Of a DNA stretch of 64,000 bases, positions 33,526-41,174 are shown one piece after another (within the stretch, counting starts at the first letter, position 1; the number at the start of each line of letters is the position of its first letter). The translations under genes and the position numbers were made by a program. The DNA lies in contig NZ_AP022603.1 of NCBI RefSeq assembly GCF_010726955.1, forward strand, positions 4,092,001 to 4,156,000, read 5' to 3'. The notes beneath the pieces are model-generated. The model ran no database searches. It was not told the origin of the DNA and saw only the letters and a list, made by a program, of their open reading frames with translations. This stretch comes from Mycolicibacterium fallax (GTDB lineage: Bacteria > Actinomycetota > Actinomycetes > Mycobacteriales > Mycobacteriaceae).

Positions 33526-33659
33526 CGACCGTGGAGCAGTTGCGGGCAAACCTGCACACGCTGCTGAACAGCACTAGCACGTCCCTTTCGGAGACTTTCG
33601 CCGGGGTAGTGGAGGAGCAACAATCACATTTGCTGCGAGGAGAGGAACAGCAAAGATGA
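33522..33659 (+). CDS. Very small hypothetical protein
   Basis: 45 residues from ATG 33522, overlapping the preceding stop by ATGA and the next start by ATGA. Predicted as one or two helices (VEQLRANLHTLLN, ETFAGVVEEQQSHLL). The tight double overlap is the main support for its being real. Confidence 0.55.
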   Translation: MTTVEQLRANLHTLLNSTSTSLSETFAGVVEEQQSHLLRGEEQQR

Positions 33660-34711
33660 ACACACTGATGACCGCTGAACGGCGGTACGACCTGCTGATG
33701 TCGGAGGAGGCTGAACGTGCCCGTGCGCGGTCGGTGTTCGCGTGGGGGATGGTTGGTGGGCTTGGGCTGACCCTGGCTGGCAACCTTGCCGCACCGCTTG
33801 TGGCTGCGTCCGTCCCGCTGGCGTTGACCGTGTTCTCACTCCCGCCGTTGTTGGCGGGTTGGGGAGCCCACATGGCGCTAACGGTGCACCGCGCCGCACC
33901 CCGAACGGTGCAGGGGAAGCGCGCCGCGTTCGGTGCTACCGCCCTCGCCGCGATGTTGTTCATCATTGCCCTGGTCGCGTCCTACACGCACCTTCGCGAG
34001 CTGTTCATCGTCGGCGGTTACGCCGCCTGGCTGGCGTCGGTTTTCGCCGCCGCGATTGACCTGGCGCTCCTTGCCGCGACCTCCGCCTGGTTCGCGATGC
34101 GCCCCGCGTCCGCCGCCGAACTGCGGACGGCACGGGCAGAGATGGAAGACGAGGAAGCGGCTGAGCGTGAACGTCTTGAACGTGAACGAGTCGAGCGTGA
34201 ACGGGCGGAAGCCGCCGCGCAGGAAGCCGCCGAACTTGAACGTGAACGACTTGAAGCAGAGCGCGAAGAACGGGCGTGGGAACGCGAACAGCGGGCATTG
34301 GCTGCCGCCGAGCGTGCACGTGCACTAGAAAATTCCCAGGTCATCGTTGACGGTCACGTGAACGACCGCCTTGTGAACGGGCACGAAGTCAGTCACACGA
34401 ACGGGCATACGGTCGTTCACACGAACGGGCACGCGGTCGAAGCTGTGAACGGTCACGCCCGACCGGTGCCCGAGTCCGTGAACGTGGCTGTGCACGAGTC
34501 CGTGAACGGTCACGACCGCCATCTGATCGAGGCACGGGCACTGCTCGCCCGAACGGGCAAGCGTACGCCCGCCGAGAACGTGGCTCAGGTGCTCCAGATG
34601 CTGGACGACGAACAGCCCATCCTGACCATCGCGGCGAGCCTGGGCATGGGTGAGCGCACCGTCCGCCAGATTCGCGACTCCCGCCAGCCCGAGTTCGCCA
34701 ACGCGAGCTGA
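33656..34711 (+). CDS. SpdB/DUF2637-like transfer membrane protein with coiled coil and HTH
   Basis: 351 residues. Four membrane spans fill about residues 25-150 (VFAWGMVGGLGLTLAGNLAA; LFIIALVASYTHLRELFIVG; ASVFAAAIDLALLAATSAWF). The SYTHLRELF...DLALLAA pattern resembles DUF2637/SpdB proteins, which help FtsK-type TraB pumps spread plasmid and AICE DNA in actinobacteria. Residues 160-230 are a Glu/Arg coiled coil, and residues 235-290 carry repeated VNGH/TNGH words. The last 60 form a helix-turn-helix (QPILTIAASLGMGERTVRQIRDS). So it could tether DNA at the membrane. It ends the replication operon; the repeat array follows. Confidence 0.75.
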   Translation: MNTLMTAERRYDLLMSEEAERARARSVFAWGMVGGLGLTLAGNLAAPLVAASVPLALTVFSLPPLLAGWGAHMALTVHRAAPRTVQGKRAAFGATALAAMLFIIALVASYTHLRELFIVGGYAAWLASVFAAAIDLALLAATSAWFAMRPASAAELRTARAEMEDEEAAERERLERERVERERAEAAAQEAAELERERLEAEREERAWEREQRALAAAERARALENSQVIVDGHVNDRLVNGHEVSHTNGHTVVHTNGHAVEAVNGHARPVPESVNVAVHESVNGHDRHLIEARALLARTGKRTPAENVAQVLQMLDDEQPILTIAASLGMGERTVRQIRDSRQPEFANAS

Positions 34712-34724
34712 CCTCCAGACCCGG

Positions 34725-34755
34725 CAGCCCACCAGTCCTCTCCGCTGGTGGGCTG
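34725..34755 (+). terminator. Intrinsic terminator of the replication operon
   Basis: CAGCCCACCAG (34725-34735) / CTGGTGGGCTG (34745-34755), 9-base loop, with TCGCATTT after it. It closes the operon that ends with the SpdB-like gene. Confidence 0.75.
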
Positions 34756-34929
34756 TCGCATTTCCCCGTCACGAACCCCTCCCACCGTGGGCTGAGGATG
34801 GGTCGAGAACCCATGGAAAACCCGCGTTACGGGCGCGCCTGGGTCTCTCCCCGCGAAACGCCTTGTGTTTGTTCCCAAAAACCTAGTTTGACCACGGCGT
34901 TTATGAACACCTCCGAGAACCGCCCTGTT

Positions 34930-35025
34930 GTTACGACCACCGTTACGGGCGGTGTTACGACCACCGTTACGTGGGCGGTTACGTGTGCTGTTACGCCCCT
35001 TCTTACGGATTCCGTTACGGATTCA
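34930..35025 (+). repeat. Eight tandem 12-bp repeats with core GTTACG (candidate transfer or replication locus)
   Basis: GTTACGNNNNNN repeats exactly every 12 bases from 34930 to 35025. Seven copies have GTTACG and the seventh has CTTACG. The spacer halves are ACCACC, GGGCGG-type, TGGGCG, TGTGCT, CCCCTT, GATTCC and GATTCA. The array lies in a gene-free 690-base stretch (34712-35400), between the SpdB-like gene and the membrane/translocase operon. It resembles the short TraB recognition repeats of actinobacterial clt loci, or iterons. The rest of the stretch holds a palindrome GTGTTAACAC (35079-35088), operator copies and hairpins. Confidence 0.9.
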
Positions 35026-35205
35026 TCGTGTCTCGGGTCGATTTCAAGAGTCTTTCTTCAGAAGTTTTCCTCTGATAAGTGTTAACACCGCACTAACACC
35101 ATTCTTTGCATTTACCGCCGATGACCTGCATAAATGGCGAAGCATGCCCCGAACTTGTGCCACCTACTTTCTATCAGCGCAGGTAAGACCGGGAAAAGAA
35201 ATGGT

Positions 35206-35237
35206 GAATGACTATGCAAAACCTTGAATAGATATGC
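35206..35237. promoter_or_regulatory. Operator copies upstream of the membrane/translocase operon
   Basis: GAATGACTATGC (35206-35217) and GAATAGATATGC (35226-35237), on the same strand and 20 bases apart, match the operator set at 25606-25737. They lie about 165 bases ahead of the first gene of the operon, where its promoter is expected. Confidence 0.55.
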
Positions 35238-35341
35238 TATCGTAGCCATGTGAGTTGATTTTTCTACTACTGCCTGCTTATCGGCGCGAGCGCCGCTTTC
35301 AGCGCAGATTAGGAAATGAGACCCCCCCCGACATTTGGCAC

Positions 35342-35393
35342 GGAGCGCCGCTCCCGAGGTTTTCGGAAAACACGCTCCATAGATAGGAGCGTG
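35342..35393 (+). promoter_or_regulatory. Leader hairpins ahead of the membrane operon
   Basis: GGAGC-GCC-GCTCC (35342-35354), then CACGCTCC (35371-35378) / GGAGCGTG (35386-35393). The second hairpin contains the GGAG that could act as ribosome site for the start at 35401, so folding might restrict translation. Confidence 0.45.
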
Positions 35394-35400
35394 AGAAGTA

Positions 35401-35739
35401 ATGACAACCGAAACCACGGTCCCACCCCACAACCCCTGCCCGCAGTGGTGCGAGGTGTGGGACGGCGACATCGGCGCAGGCGTCCTCGCGGATCCTCCGG
35501 GCGGAACCCCCATCCGCGATGAAGTGATCGCGACCATCAACGCGAACAAGGGCGCAGTACCGAACACAACCCTCGACGCGATGTTGGGCGCGACCGACCC
35601 CACGCCCGTGATCGTCGGTGCGCTCGTTGCACTGCTCGTAGTCCTCGCCGCCGCGACCGTCCTGGTGCGCCGTCACCGCGCCGCCGCGACCGAGGGGGAC
35701 GTACCGCATGTTTCCGTCACGGGCGGAGACGTGTCATGA
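35401..35739 (+). CDS. Small membrane protein, first gene of transfer operon
   Basis: 112 residues. N-terminal part has NPCPQWCEVWDGDIGAG with two Cys four apart. One membrane span lies at about 68-90 (PVIVGALVALLVVLAAATVLV), and a short charged tail follows. No signal peptidase site is evident. I do not recognise a family. It starts six consecutive membrane-protein genes that overlap or nearly touch and lead into the FtsK-type translocase, which points to one membrane assembly. Confidence 0.7.
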   Translation: MTTETTVPPHNPCPQWCEVWDGDIGAGVLADPPGGTPIRDEVIATINANKGAVPNTTLDAMLGATDPTPVIVGALVALLVVLAAATVLVRRHRAAATEGDVPHVSVTGGDVS

Positions 35740-36116
35740 CTCGGACACAAGCCGCGCGTGTGCTCGGAGTCAGTCTCCTCCTCGCCCTCGCCTACTGGAT
35801 CTACGAACAGGTGACCTTGATGCAGGCGGCGGAGACGCTGTTGCAAACCTTCCGCGCGATTGCCGCCGCTGACCCCGACACCTTCGGCGGATTGGACATG
35901 TCCGACGAAGCGGTGTCGATGTCCGCGCTCGACTGGTTCCCCATCATCGCCCGTTTCGCGGTGGAGCTGGGCGCTGCAGCGTGGCTGTTGACCTACAAGG
36001 ACAACACCGCGCTGACGTTCGCTCAGCCCATGTACGGCGTCCCGCAGATGCCGCACATGCAGCCCGCTCCGCAGTGGAGCGCGCCACCCAACTCACAGTT
36101 TGGAGAACCACGATGA
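35736..36116 (+). CDS. Small membrane protein
   Basis: 126 residues with two membrane spans, about 7-25 (RVLGVSLLLALAYWIYEQ) and 66-87 (WFPIIARFAVELGAAAWLL). The tail is rich in Pro, Met and Gln (PMYGVPQMPHMQPAPQW). The start overlaps the previous stop (ATGA) and the stop overlaps the next start. Function unknown. The Pro/Gln/Tyr/Met-rich tail is shared in style with the following three proteins. Confidence 0.7.
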   Translation: MTRTQAARVLGVSLLLALAYWIYEQVTLMQAAETLLQTFRAIAAADPDTFGGLDMSDEAVSMSALDWFPIIARFAVELGAAAWLLTYKDNTALTFAQPMYGVPQMPHMQPAPQWSAPPNSQFGEPR

Positions 36117-36613
36117 CCACACCATTCCCGCAGCAGCCACCGATGCCGCCGCAGTTCGGACAGACGGTGCAGCCACCGGGTTATCAGTACCCGATGCCTC
36201 AGCCTGTTCAGCCGCCGCGCGCGCCATCGAAGGAACGGAAGACCTACGCGATGGTGCTCGGCGTGGTCGGCATCGCGGTCGCAGTCGTCGGCGTCGTCGC
36301 GATGACGGGCAACGAGGGCGACACCGTGAAGGTCATCGGCTTCGTCATCGGCGCGGTCGCATCGTGGTTGTGGAACAGCGCGAAGAAGCTGGAGAAGGAA
36401 GAGCAAGCAGCAGCGCAGCCGCCGATGACCTACGGCTATCCGCAGGGCTACGCACCGCCCGCGCAGTTTGCTGGACAACCTCCGCAGTACCCGTACCCAT
36501 ACCCGCAACCGATGCCGCAGCAGGTCTTCGCGTACCCGCCGCAGGGTGTGTCAGCAAACCCGCGGCAGACGGTTCAGCCGCCTGCCACTGATCAGAACGG
36601 AGAGGTGAAATGA
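36113..36613 (+). CDS. Small membrane protein with Pro/Gln/Tyr-rich ends
   Basis: 166 residues from ATG 36113. Residues 1-38 are disordered (FPQQPPMPPQFGQ). Two membrane spans follow at about 44-66 (YAMVLGVVGIAVAVVGVVAM) and 73-90 (VIGFVIGAVASWLW). A second disordered tail of 70 residues is full of Tyr-Pro-Pro-Gln. Both ends should face the same side. Such tails often bind partner domains or make condensed scaffolds. Translationally coupled to both neighbours. Confidence 0.7.
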   Translation: MTTPFPQQPPMPPQFGQTVQPPGYQYPMPQPVQPPRAPSKERKTYAMVLGVVGIAVAVVGVVAMTGNEGDTVKVIGFVIGAVASWLWNSAKKLEKEEQAAAQPPMTYGYPQGYAPPAQFAGQPPQYPYPYPQPMPQQVFAYPPQGVSANPRQTVQPPATDQNGEVK

Positions 36614-37059
36614 CATTCCCGGGAAACCCGTTGCCCTACGCGCCGCCGCAGGGACAGCAGCAGTTCGCAGTGCCGCCGAACATGCCTTACCCGCCGGCCG
36701 GCGCGTACGCACAGCCAGCACCGGACAAGAAGAAGCCGAACGCTGGACTACTGATTGCCGCTGTCGCAGGACTTGCCGCGTTGGCGTTCGTGATGTTCAA
36801 CGGCTCTTCGAGCGAGGTCGATGAACAAGTCGCTCGCTATGAGAAGTCCGCTGTCCAGGAGACGGCGGACGGCGACGACATCGGGGCGAGGTACTACACC
36901 GAACTCGCCGCGTGCGCCCGCGCTCACGGCGCGAGCGGTCCAGATATGGACGCCTGCGGATCCAACGCAGCTGAGCGGATGAGGACGGCGCGGTCTGAAA
37001 AGGGCGACGCCGAACGCGCAGCAGAACGCGCGCGAATCAAGTCGAAGTACGGAGGTTGA
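36610..37059 (+). CDS. Small membrane protein with Pro-rich N-terminus
   Basis: 149 residues. A Pro/Tyr/Gln-rich start of about 42 residues (LPYAPPQGQQQ), one membrane span at about 45-63 (AGLLIAAVAGLAALAFVMF), then a charged helical domain with two Cys (ACARAHGASGPDMDACG) that could form a disulfide if outside. Function unknown. Start overlaps the previous stop by ATGA. Confidence 0.7.
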   Translation: MTFPGNPLPYAPPQGQQQFAVPPNMPYPPAGAYAQPAPDKKKPNAGLLIAAVAGLAALAFVMFNGSSSEVDEQVARYEKSAVQETADGDDIGARYYTELAACARAHGASGPDMDACGSNAAERMRTARSEKGDAERAAERARIKSKYGG

Positions 37060-37061
37060 TC

Positions 37062-37607
37062 ATGAAAAGCGGAGCGAATGAGGCGCTGTTCGCGCTGGTG
37101 ATGCTCGCGGTGTGGGGTGTCGTCCTGACGACCCTCTACAAGCGGAACCGTGAGCGCATCGACGGAATCCCCGTCGTGGGTGTGGTGCTCGCGGCAATCG
37201 CGGGGTTCTTTGCTGGGCTGTTCGAGAAGAGTGAGCCGCAGCCGCAACAGCAGGGTCATGTGTACCCACCGCAGCCCATGTACGGGTATCCGCCGCAGCC
37301 GTACACCGTCCCTGTGCAGCCGATGGCGCAGCAGCCCGTCTATGGCTACCCACCGGTGCCGCCGCAGCTCGATGCTGATGGGAACATCTACCAGACGGTG
37401 AACCTCACCGAGGAGCAACTGGCTGAAACCATCGCCCGCGCGCGAGCCGCGGGCTATCAGGTCGAAACGCAGGCTGACGGGACTCTCCTAGTCCGTGAGC
37501 AGTCGCACAGTGTCCCTGTGCAACCGCAGCCGACGACGACACCGCAGCCGACGCCAGTGGCGGATGACCTGGATGACTTGTTCGACAAGAAGCTGGACGA
37601 GGGATAA
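37062..37607 (+). CDS. Small membrane protein with Pro/Gln/Tyr-rich tail
   Basis: 181 residues. I chose ATG 37062, since GGAGG lies 6 bases upstream; a TTG at 37056 is possible. Two membrane spans: about 7-26 (LFALVMLAVWGVVLTTLY) and 35-53 (VVGVVLAAIAGFFAGLF). A Tyr-Pro-Pro-Gln tail follows, then a small acidic helical element (LTEEQLAETIARARAAGYQ) and an acidic end. This helix plus the following strand (YQVETQADGTLLV) looks like a mini-domain that may bind a partner. Confidence 0.7.
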   Translation: MKSGANEALFALVMLAVWGVVLTTLYKRNRERIDGIPVVGVVLAAIAGFFAGLFEKSEPQPQQQGHVYPPQPMYGYPPQPYTVPVQPMAQQPVYGYPPVPPQLDADGNIYQTVNLTEEQLAETIARARAAGYQVETQADGTLLVREQSHSVPVQPQPTTTPQPTPVADDLDDLFDKKLDEG

Positions 37608-37610
37608 GCC

Positions 37611-37982
37611 ATGCCGAAGCTCAACATCACGGGAATCTTGATGGCGCTCGCCGGTGCCGCCGTCGTGTTCGTGATCTTCGCTGCTGGATCCGGCGACGGC
37701 GACAAAATGCTCGGCGGGATTGAGTTCCTGTTCATCATTGCCATCCCGCTCGCAATCGCGCTGTGGATCAAGTCCCGCCTGAGCGGCGGTGGTGGTGGCG
37801 GCAAGCCCCGCTTGAGCGCGCTGGCGCAGGCGCAACTCCAACAGCGGGACGCCATCGAAGAAGCGCACCGCGCGGTTTCGGAAGCCGTTGAGGGCACCCG
37901 CGCCGCGCATGTCGAAGAGGCGCAACAGGCGATTGCCGCAGCGGAACAGCTTGTCGCAGAACTTGATGGGAGATGGGTCTGA
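37611..37982 (+). CDS. Small membrane protein with coiled-coil tail
   Basis: 123 residues. Two membrane spans, about 6-25 (TGILMALAGAAVVFVIFAAG) and 36-54 (IEFLFIIAIPLAIALWI), a Gly-rich hinge, then a 60-residue helix likely to form a coiled coil (QAQLQQRDAIEEAHRAVSEA). The stop overlaps the start of the translocase, so it may anchor that soluble motor to the membrane. This is inference from position and topology. Confidence 0.7.
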   Translation: MPKLNITGILMALAGAAVVFVIFAAGSGDGDKMLGGIEFLFIIAIPLAIALWIKSRLSGGGGGGKPRLSALAQAQLQQRDAIEEAHRAVSEAVEGTRAAHVEEAQQAIAAAEQLVAELDGRWV

Positions 37983-40363
37983 TGGGGATGTTCTTTCAGG
38001 GCGGAGGCGGTTATCAGCCGACCGGACGCGAGGTCTGGCACATGCAGCAGCGCCGCCAAGAGCAGCAGTGGAATCGCGAAGACGCCGATCAAAAAGCCGC
38101 CGACAAGGTTCTGTGGGCGATCCATGACCAGGTTCGCGCCATCGACGCGCAAGGACACAAAGCCGTGGAGTCCGTCGCCGCCGAGGTGACCAAGGCAGGC
38201 AGCACGGAAGTCAAGCGCATCCTATCCGCTGGCGTCACGCAGTACGCGGGAGCGACCCACGCCAACCGCAAGGGGATTGTGGTTTGGCATTGGCGTGCCG
38301 CCCCTCCTGAGTCGGTGTCTATCCGTCTCCGCCGCAAGGACGCCGGGGCGTTGGTAGTGCTCCCGCCTGGCGGAGGTGTTCCCCGCGAAAACCATGTTTG
38401 GCGCGCAGCCGCACGGCGCGACCAGACCTTCCTGGACGACACCGAGGGGAAGACCTGGGCGAAGCGTTCGCGGGATCTCATCACCGAGTGCGAGGAGCGC
38501 TACCCGATCCTGTCCCGTCTACGCGATGACAATTGGATGGCGAGCTTCATGTCCGCGGCCGGGATGAACCGCGAATCCGTTGAGCAGCGGGTTGTGAACA
38601 CGTCCTACGGCGAGATGGCGTTGCCCGTGCGAACTGTCCATGTCCCTGAGCTGGTCGCCGTGGAGATTCAGCAGGACGGGCTGGAGCTGGTCTTCGCGCA
38701 CCGCGAGGGCAGCTCCGTCAAGGACTGGGTCGCGCGCCACGACAAGCTCACGGCGATGTTCAAGGCGCAGGGTGTCCGCGCCGAGCACCTGGCGGTGAGT
38801 GAGGACGCGGACGGCTCTGTTCGGCTTCGCTTCAATGACGCGCCTTCGCATTTCCCAGCGGCGGTCAGCACGGAACCGCCGACCAGGACCGCCACGAGCA
38901 TTGCCGAGGCACTGTCCAGATACGAACGCACCCGCTGGATGCTCGGCGTCGATGCACGCGGAAACACCATCAGCTACCCGCTGTTGAGTCAACCGCACGT
39001 CCTGGTGACGGGCGGAACGGGTGGCGGCAAGTCGGTGTGGGGACGAACCCTGATTGAGTCCCTGCGCACGGGGTACAAGGACGAACACGGGAACGACTGC
39101 GGTGGTGGTTGGCTAGCCTTCGTGGGCGACGGAAAGGGCTCCGACTTCAGCGCTCTGGAGGGTCAGCCAGGGATCGCGATGGTCGCGCCGTCCATCGACG
39201 TAAGCCAAATTGCGGTGATGGTTCGACGTATCCGTGTCGAGGTGGAGCGGCGCTACGCCCAAGCGAGTGCAGCCAAGAAGGCGGGGGACGCGGATGCATT
39301 CGCGGGCATGCAGCCGTGGCTGCTGCTTCTGGACGAGTGGGGCTCGACCGCGATCAAGATGACTGCGACGTTCGGCTCGAAGGGCTCGGCGCTGTTTCTG
39401 CAGGACATCGACATCATCCTGCGACTCGGACGCGAGTGCCGCGTGCATTGCGTCCTGCTGAGCCAGACGATTCGCAAGACTGGCGATGGCGCGGTGCCTG
39501 GTAGCTGGCAGGAAAACCTCGGACTCACCGTGTCGCTGGGAGCGCCTTCGGACATCACGTTGCAATCCGAAGCATTCACGCCTGAGACCCGTGAGCGCGC
39601 GGCGTTCATCGGCGCGAGGTTGAAGGGCAAGCAGGGACGCGGACTCACCGCTGACCGCGAAACAGGTGCTGTCATCGAATTCCAGTCCTTCTACGGATGG
39701 AGCCCCGGCACAACGTCACTCGCGGAGGATGCGCCGAGCAAGGTTCGACCACCAACCGACGAGGTGCGCGCAACCTGGGAGCGGTGGGTGCCCGTCTGCG
39801 AGACCGTGCCGTGGCTGGCTCCACGTATGGGTATCAAGGCGAATAGTCCCGAATGGCGCGGAGGTGAAAAGCCCGACATGGAAACCGTCGCTTCGACGGA
39901 GACCGTGGCGCTGACCGACCGTGACGGCAACGTCAAGCCTGGGATGGAGCGCTACGACCCCGCTAGTCCCGAGTGGCTGGGAGCGGTTCCCATCGGCGGT
40001 ATTGGTGGAGGGCACAGCGCGCTGTCCTTCGATGACGAAGACGCCGCCGAAGGTGTTAGCGAAGCTGAGCCCGAAGCGGTGAGCGAGCCCGAGCCGGCCG
40101 GCGACCCCACCAAGGCAGTGGAGGAACCCGCCGCGCCGACGCTGGGTCTCACTCCCGAGCAGATCAGGGCGGAAGTGATTCGCCTGGGACTGATCCCCGC
40201 CGATGCCACCGAAGGTGTTAGCGAAGCTGAGCCCGAAGGGGACGCGGGCACCGAGGTGCCCGCCGAACCCGCCCCGCTAACACCTGACAAGCCCAAGCCC
40301 AAGACCAAGCCGACGACAACCAAGCCCAAGACCAAGCCCAACAACAGCATTGGAGACTTCTGA
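37982..40363 (+). CDS. FtsK/SpoIIIE-type DNA translocase (TraB-like)
   Basis: 793 residues from ATG 37982 (GGGAG upstream; ATG 37973 possible). The RecA-like motor has Walker A TGGTGGGKSV near residue 343, then GDGKGSDFSAL, Walker B LLLLDEWG near 448 and LLSQTIRK. There is no membrane span in this chain, unlike FtsK itself, so membrane attachment may come from the six small proteins encoded just upstream. The last 130 residues are disordered, with two EGVSEAEPE copies and a Lys/Pro/Thr tail. In AICEs and Streptomyces plasmids such pumps move double-stranded DNA between cells. The 12-bp repeat array 3 kb upstream is a candidate loading site. Confidence 0.88.
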   Translation: MGMFFQGGGGYQPTGREVWHMQQRRQEQQWNREDADQKAADKVLWAIHDQVRAIDAQGHKAVESVAAEVTKAGSTEVKRILSAGVTQYAGATHANRKGIVVWHWRAAPPESVSIRLRRKDAGALVVLPPGGGVPRENHVWRAAARRDQTFLDDTEGKTWAKRSRDLITECEERYPILSRLRDDNWMASFMSAAGMNRESVEQRVVNTSYGEMALPVRTVHVPELVAVEIQQDGLELVFAHREGSSVKDWVARHDKLTAMFKAQGVRAEHLAVSEDADGSVRLRFNDAPSHFPAAVSTEPPTRTATSIAEALSRYERTRWMLGVDARGNTISYPLLSQPHVLVTGGTGGGKSVWGRTLIESLRTGYKDEHGNDCGGGWLAFVGDGKGSDFSALEGQPGIAMVAPSIDVSQIAVMVRRIRVEVERRYAQASAAKKAGDADAFAGMQPWLLLLDEWGSTAIKMTATFGSKGSALFLQDIDIILRLGRECRVHCVLLSQTIRKTGDGAVPGSWQENLGLTVSLGAPSDITLQSEAFTPETRERAAFIGARLKGKQGRGLTADRETGAVIEFQSFYGWSPGTTSLAEDAPSKVRPPTDEVRATWERWVPVCETVPWLAPRMGIKANSPEWRGGEKPDMETVASTETVALTDRDGNVKPGMERYDPASPEWLGAVPIGGIGGGHSALSFDDEDAAEGVSEAEPEAVSEPEPAGDPTKAVEEPAAPTLGLTPEQIRAEVIRLGLIPADATEGVSEAEPEGDAGTEVPAEPAPLTPDKPKPKTKPTTTKPKTKPNNSIGDF

Positions 40364-41151
40364 TGAGCAACCTGAAAACACCTGCCGCCCCGCTGGTCGT
40401 CGCCGTGGACGTGACCACACGCGGGGTGAGCATCGCCCGAATCACCGCGCCCTTACTGGAAGCCGCCGACAAGCCGTTGTCGGCGTTTGTGCCACAGCCC
40501 GCTGACGAAGGATTGGCGCACACCGCCTATTCGACCTGGCACCGCGCGACTGACCTGGTGAAGAGGTCTTACGCCAAGATCACGCTGAATGATGAACGCC
40601 CGACGCTGGTGTTGTTCGCCAAGCCCATTTGGGGCGACTTGAAGACTGACCCGTCCGCGTTCCGCAGGCATCAAATCGTGGCGCTGCTGCAAGACCGTCT
40701 GCACAAAGACCGCGTGCCCGTGGGGGAGTTCCCCTTGCCGACGTTGCTGAAGTGGATGACCGGTTCGGGTGTCGCGGGGAAGGGGCGCGGTGTGATGGCT
40801 GCGCTGAACAAAGCCGTCGTAGACCAGTGGGGGACACCGTCCGCGTCCCACAGTGCGACGGCGGAGGGCACGCCGTACAACACCCAATTTCGTCAGAGCA
40901 CCGTCGCGCTTGCCGCAGCGGCGGCGATGGCGGTCGGCTTGGAAACGCAGATCCCCGTCGTGCAGTCCAGGCTCAATTACCTCTCGGGTTACGAGACCGA
41001 ATCAGCGATAACCCGCGCGAACAAGTCGGTGATGTTCCCGACCCGCCGCAAGCCACCGCGCACCGTGGAAGCCTGGCGGGAACTGAACGCCCACCCCGAG
41101 ACCTTGCTCCGTGTGGTGGACAAAGACAACGCGGAGGAGGACGCGGCGTAG
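40363..41151 (+). CDS. RuvC-like (RNase H-fold) nuclease, putative junction resolvase
   Basis: 262 residues. It opens with a strand and acidic residue (VVAVDVTTRGVSIARI), has a second strand (PTLVLFAKPIWGD), and then LPTLLKWMTGSGVAGKGRGV, which is very like the P-x-x-x-K-x-x-x-TGxGxAxK stretch of RuvC. Later acidic residues are harder to align. It may cut branched DNA made during replication or transfer. Its start overlaps the translocase stop by one base, so pump and nuclease are made together. Confidence 0.6.
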   Translation: MSNLKTPAAPLVVAVDVTTRGVSIARITAPLLEAADKPLSAFVPQPADEGLAHTAYSTWHRATDLVKRSYAKITLNDERPTLVLFAKPIWGDLKTDPSAFRRHQIVALLQDRLHKDRVPVGEFPLPTLLKWMTGSGVAGKGRGVMAALNKAVVDQWGTPSASHSATAEGTPYNTQFRQSTVALAAAAAMAVGLETQIPVVQSRLNYLSGYETESAITRANKSVMFPTRRKPPRTVEAWRELNAHPETLLRVVDKDNAEEDAA

Positions 41152-41174
41152 CGCGTAGCGACTATTTTGCGTCC

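Noticed and set aside
34903..35085. Small protein of VTTT repeats encoded by the 12-bp array
   Set aside because: The 12-bp period keeps the frame open by itself; there is no good ribosome site and the exact core spacing is better explained as a DNA-binding array.
37982..40363. Large terminase
   Set aside because: The motor motifs and neighbours (membrane proteins, SpdB-like protein) match FtsK/TraB; no nuclease domain follows the ATPase.
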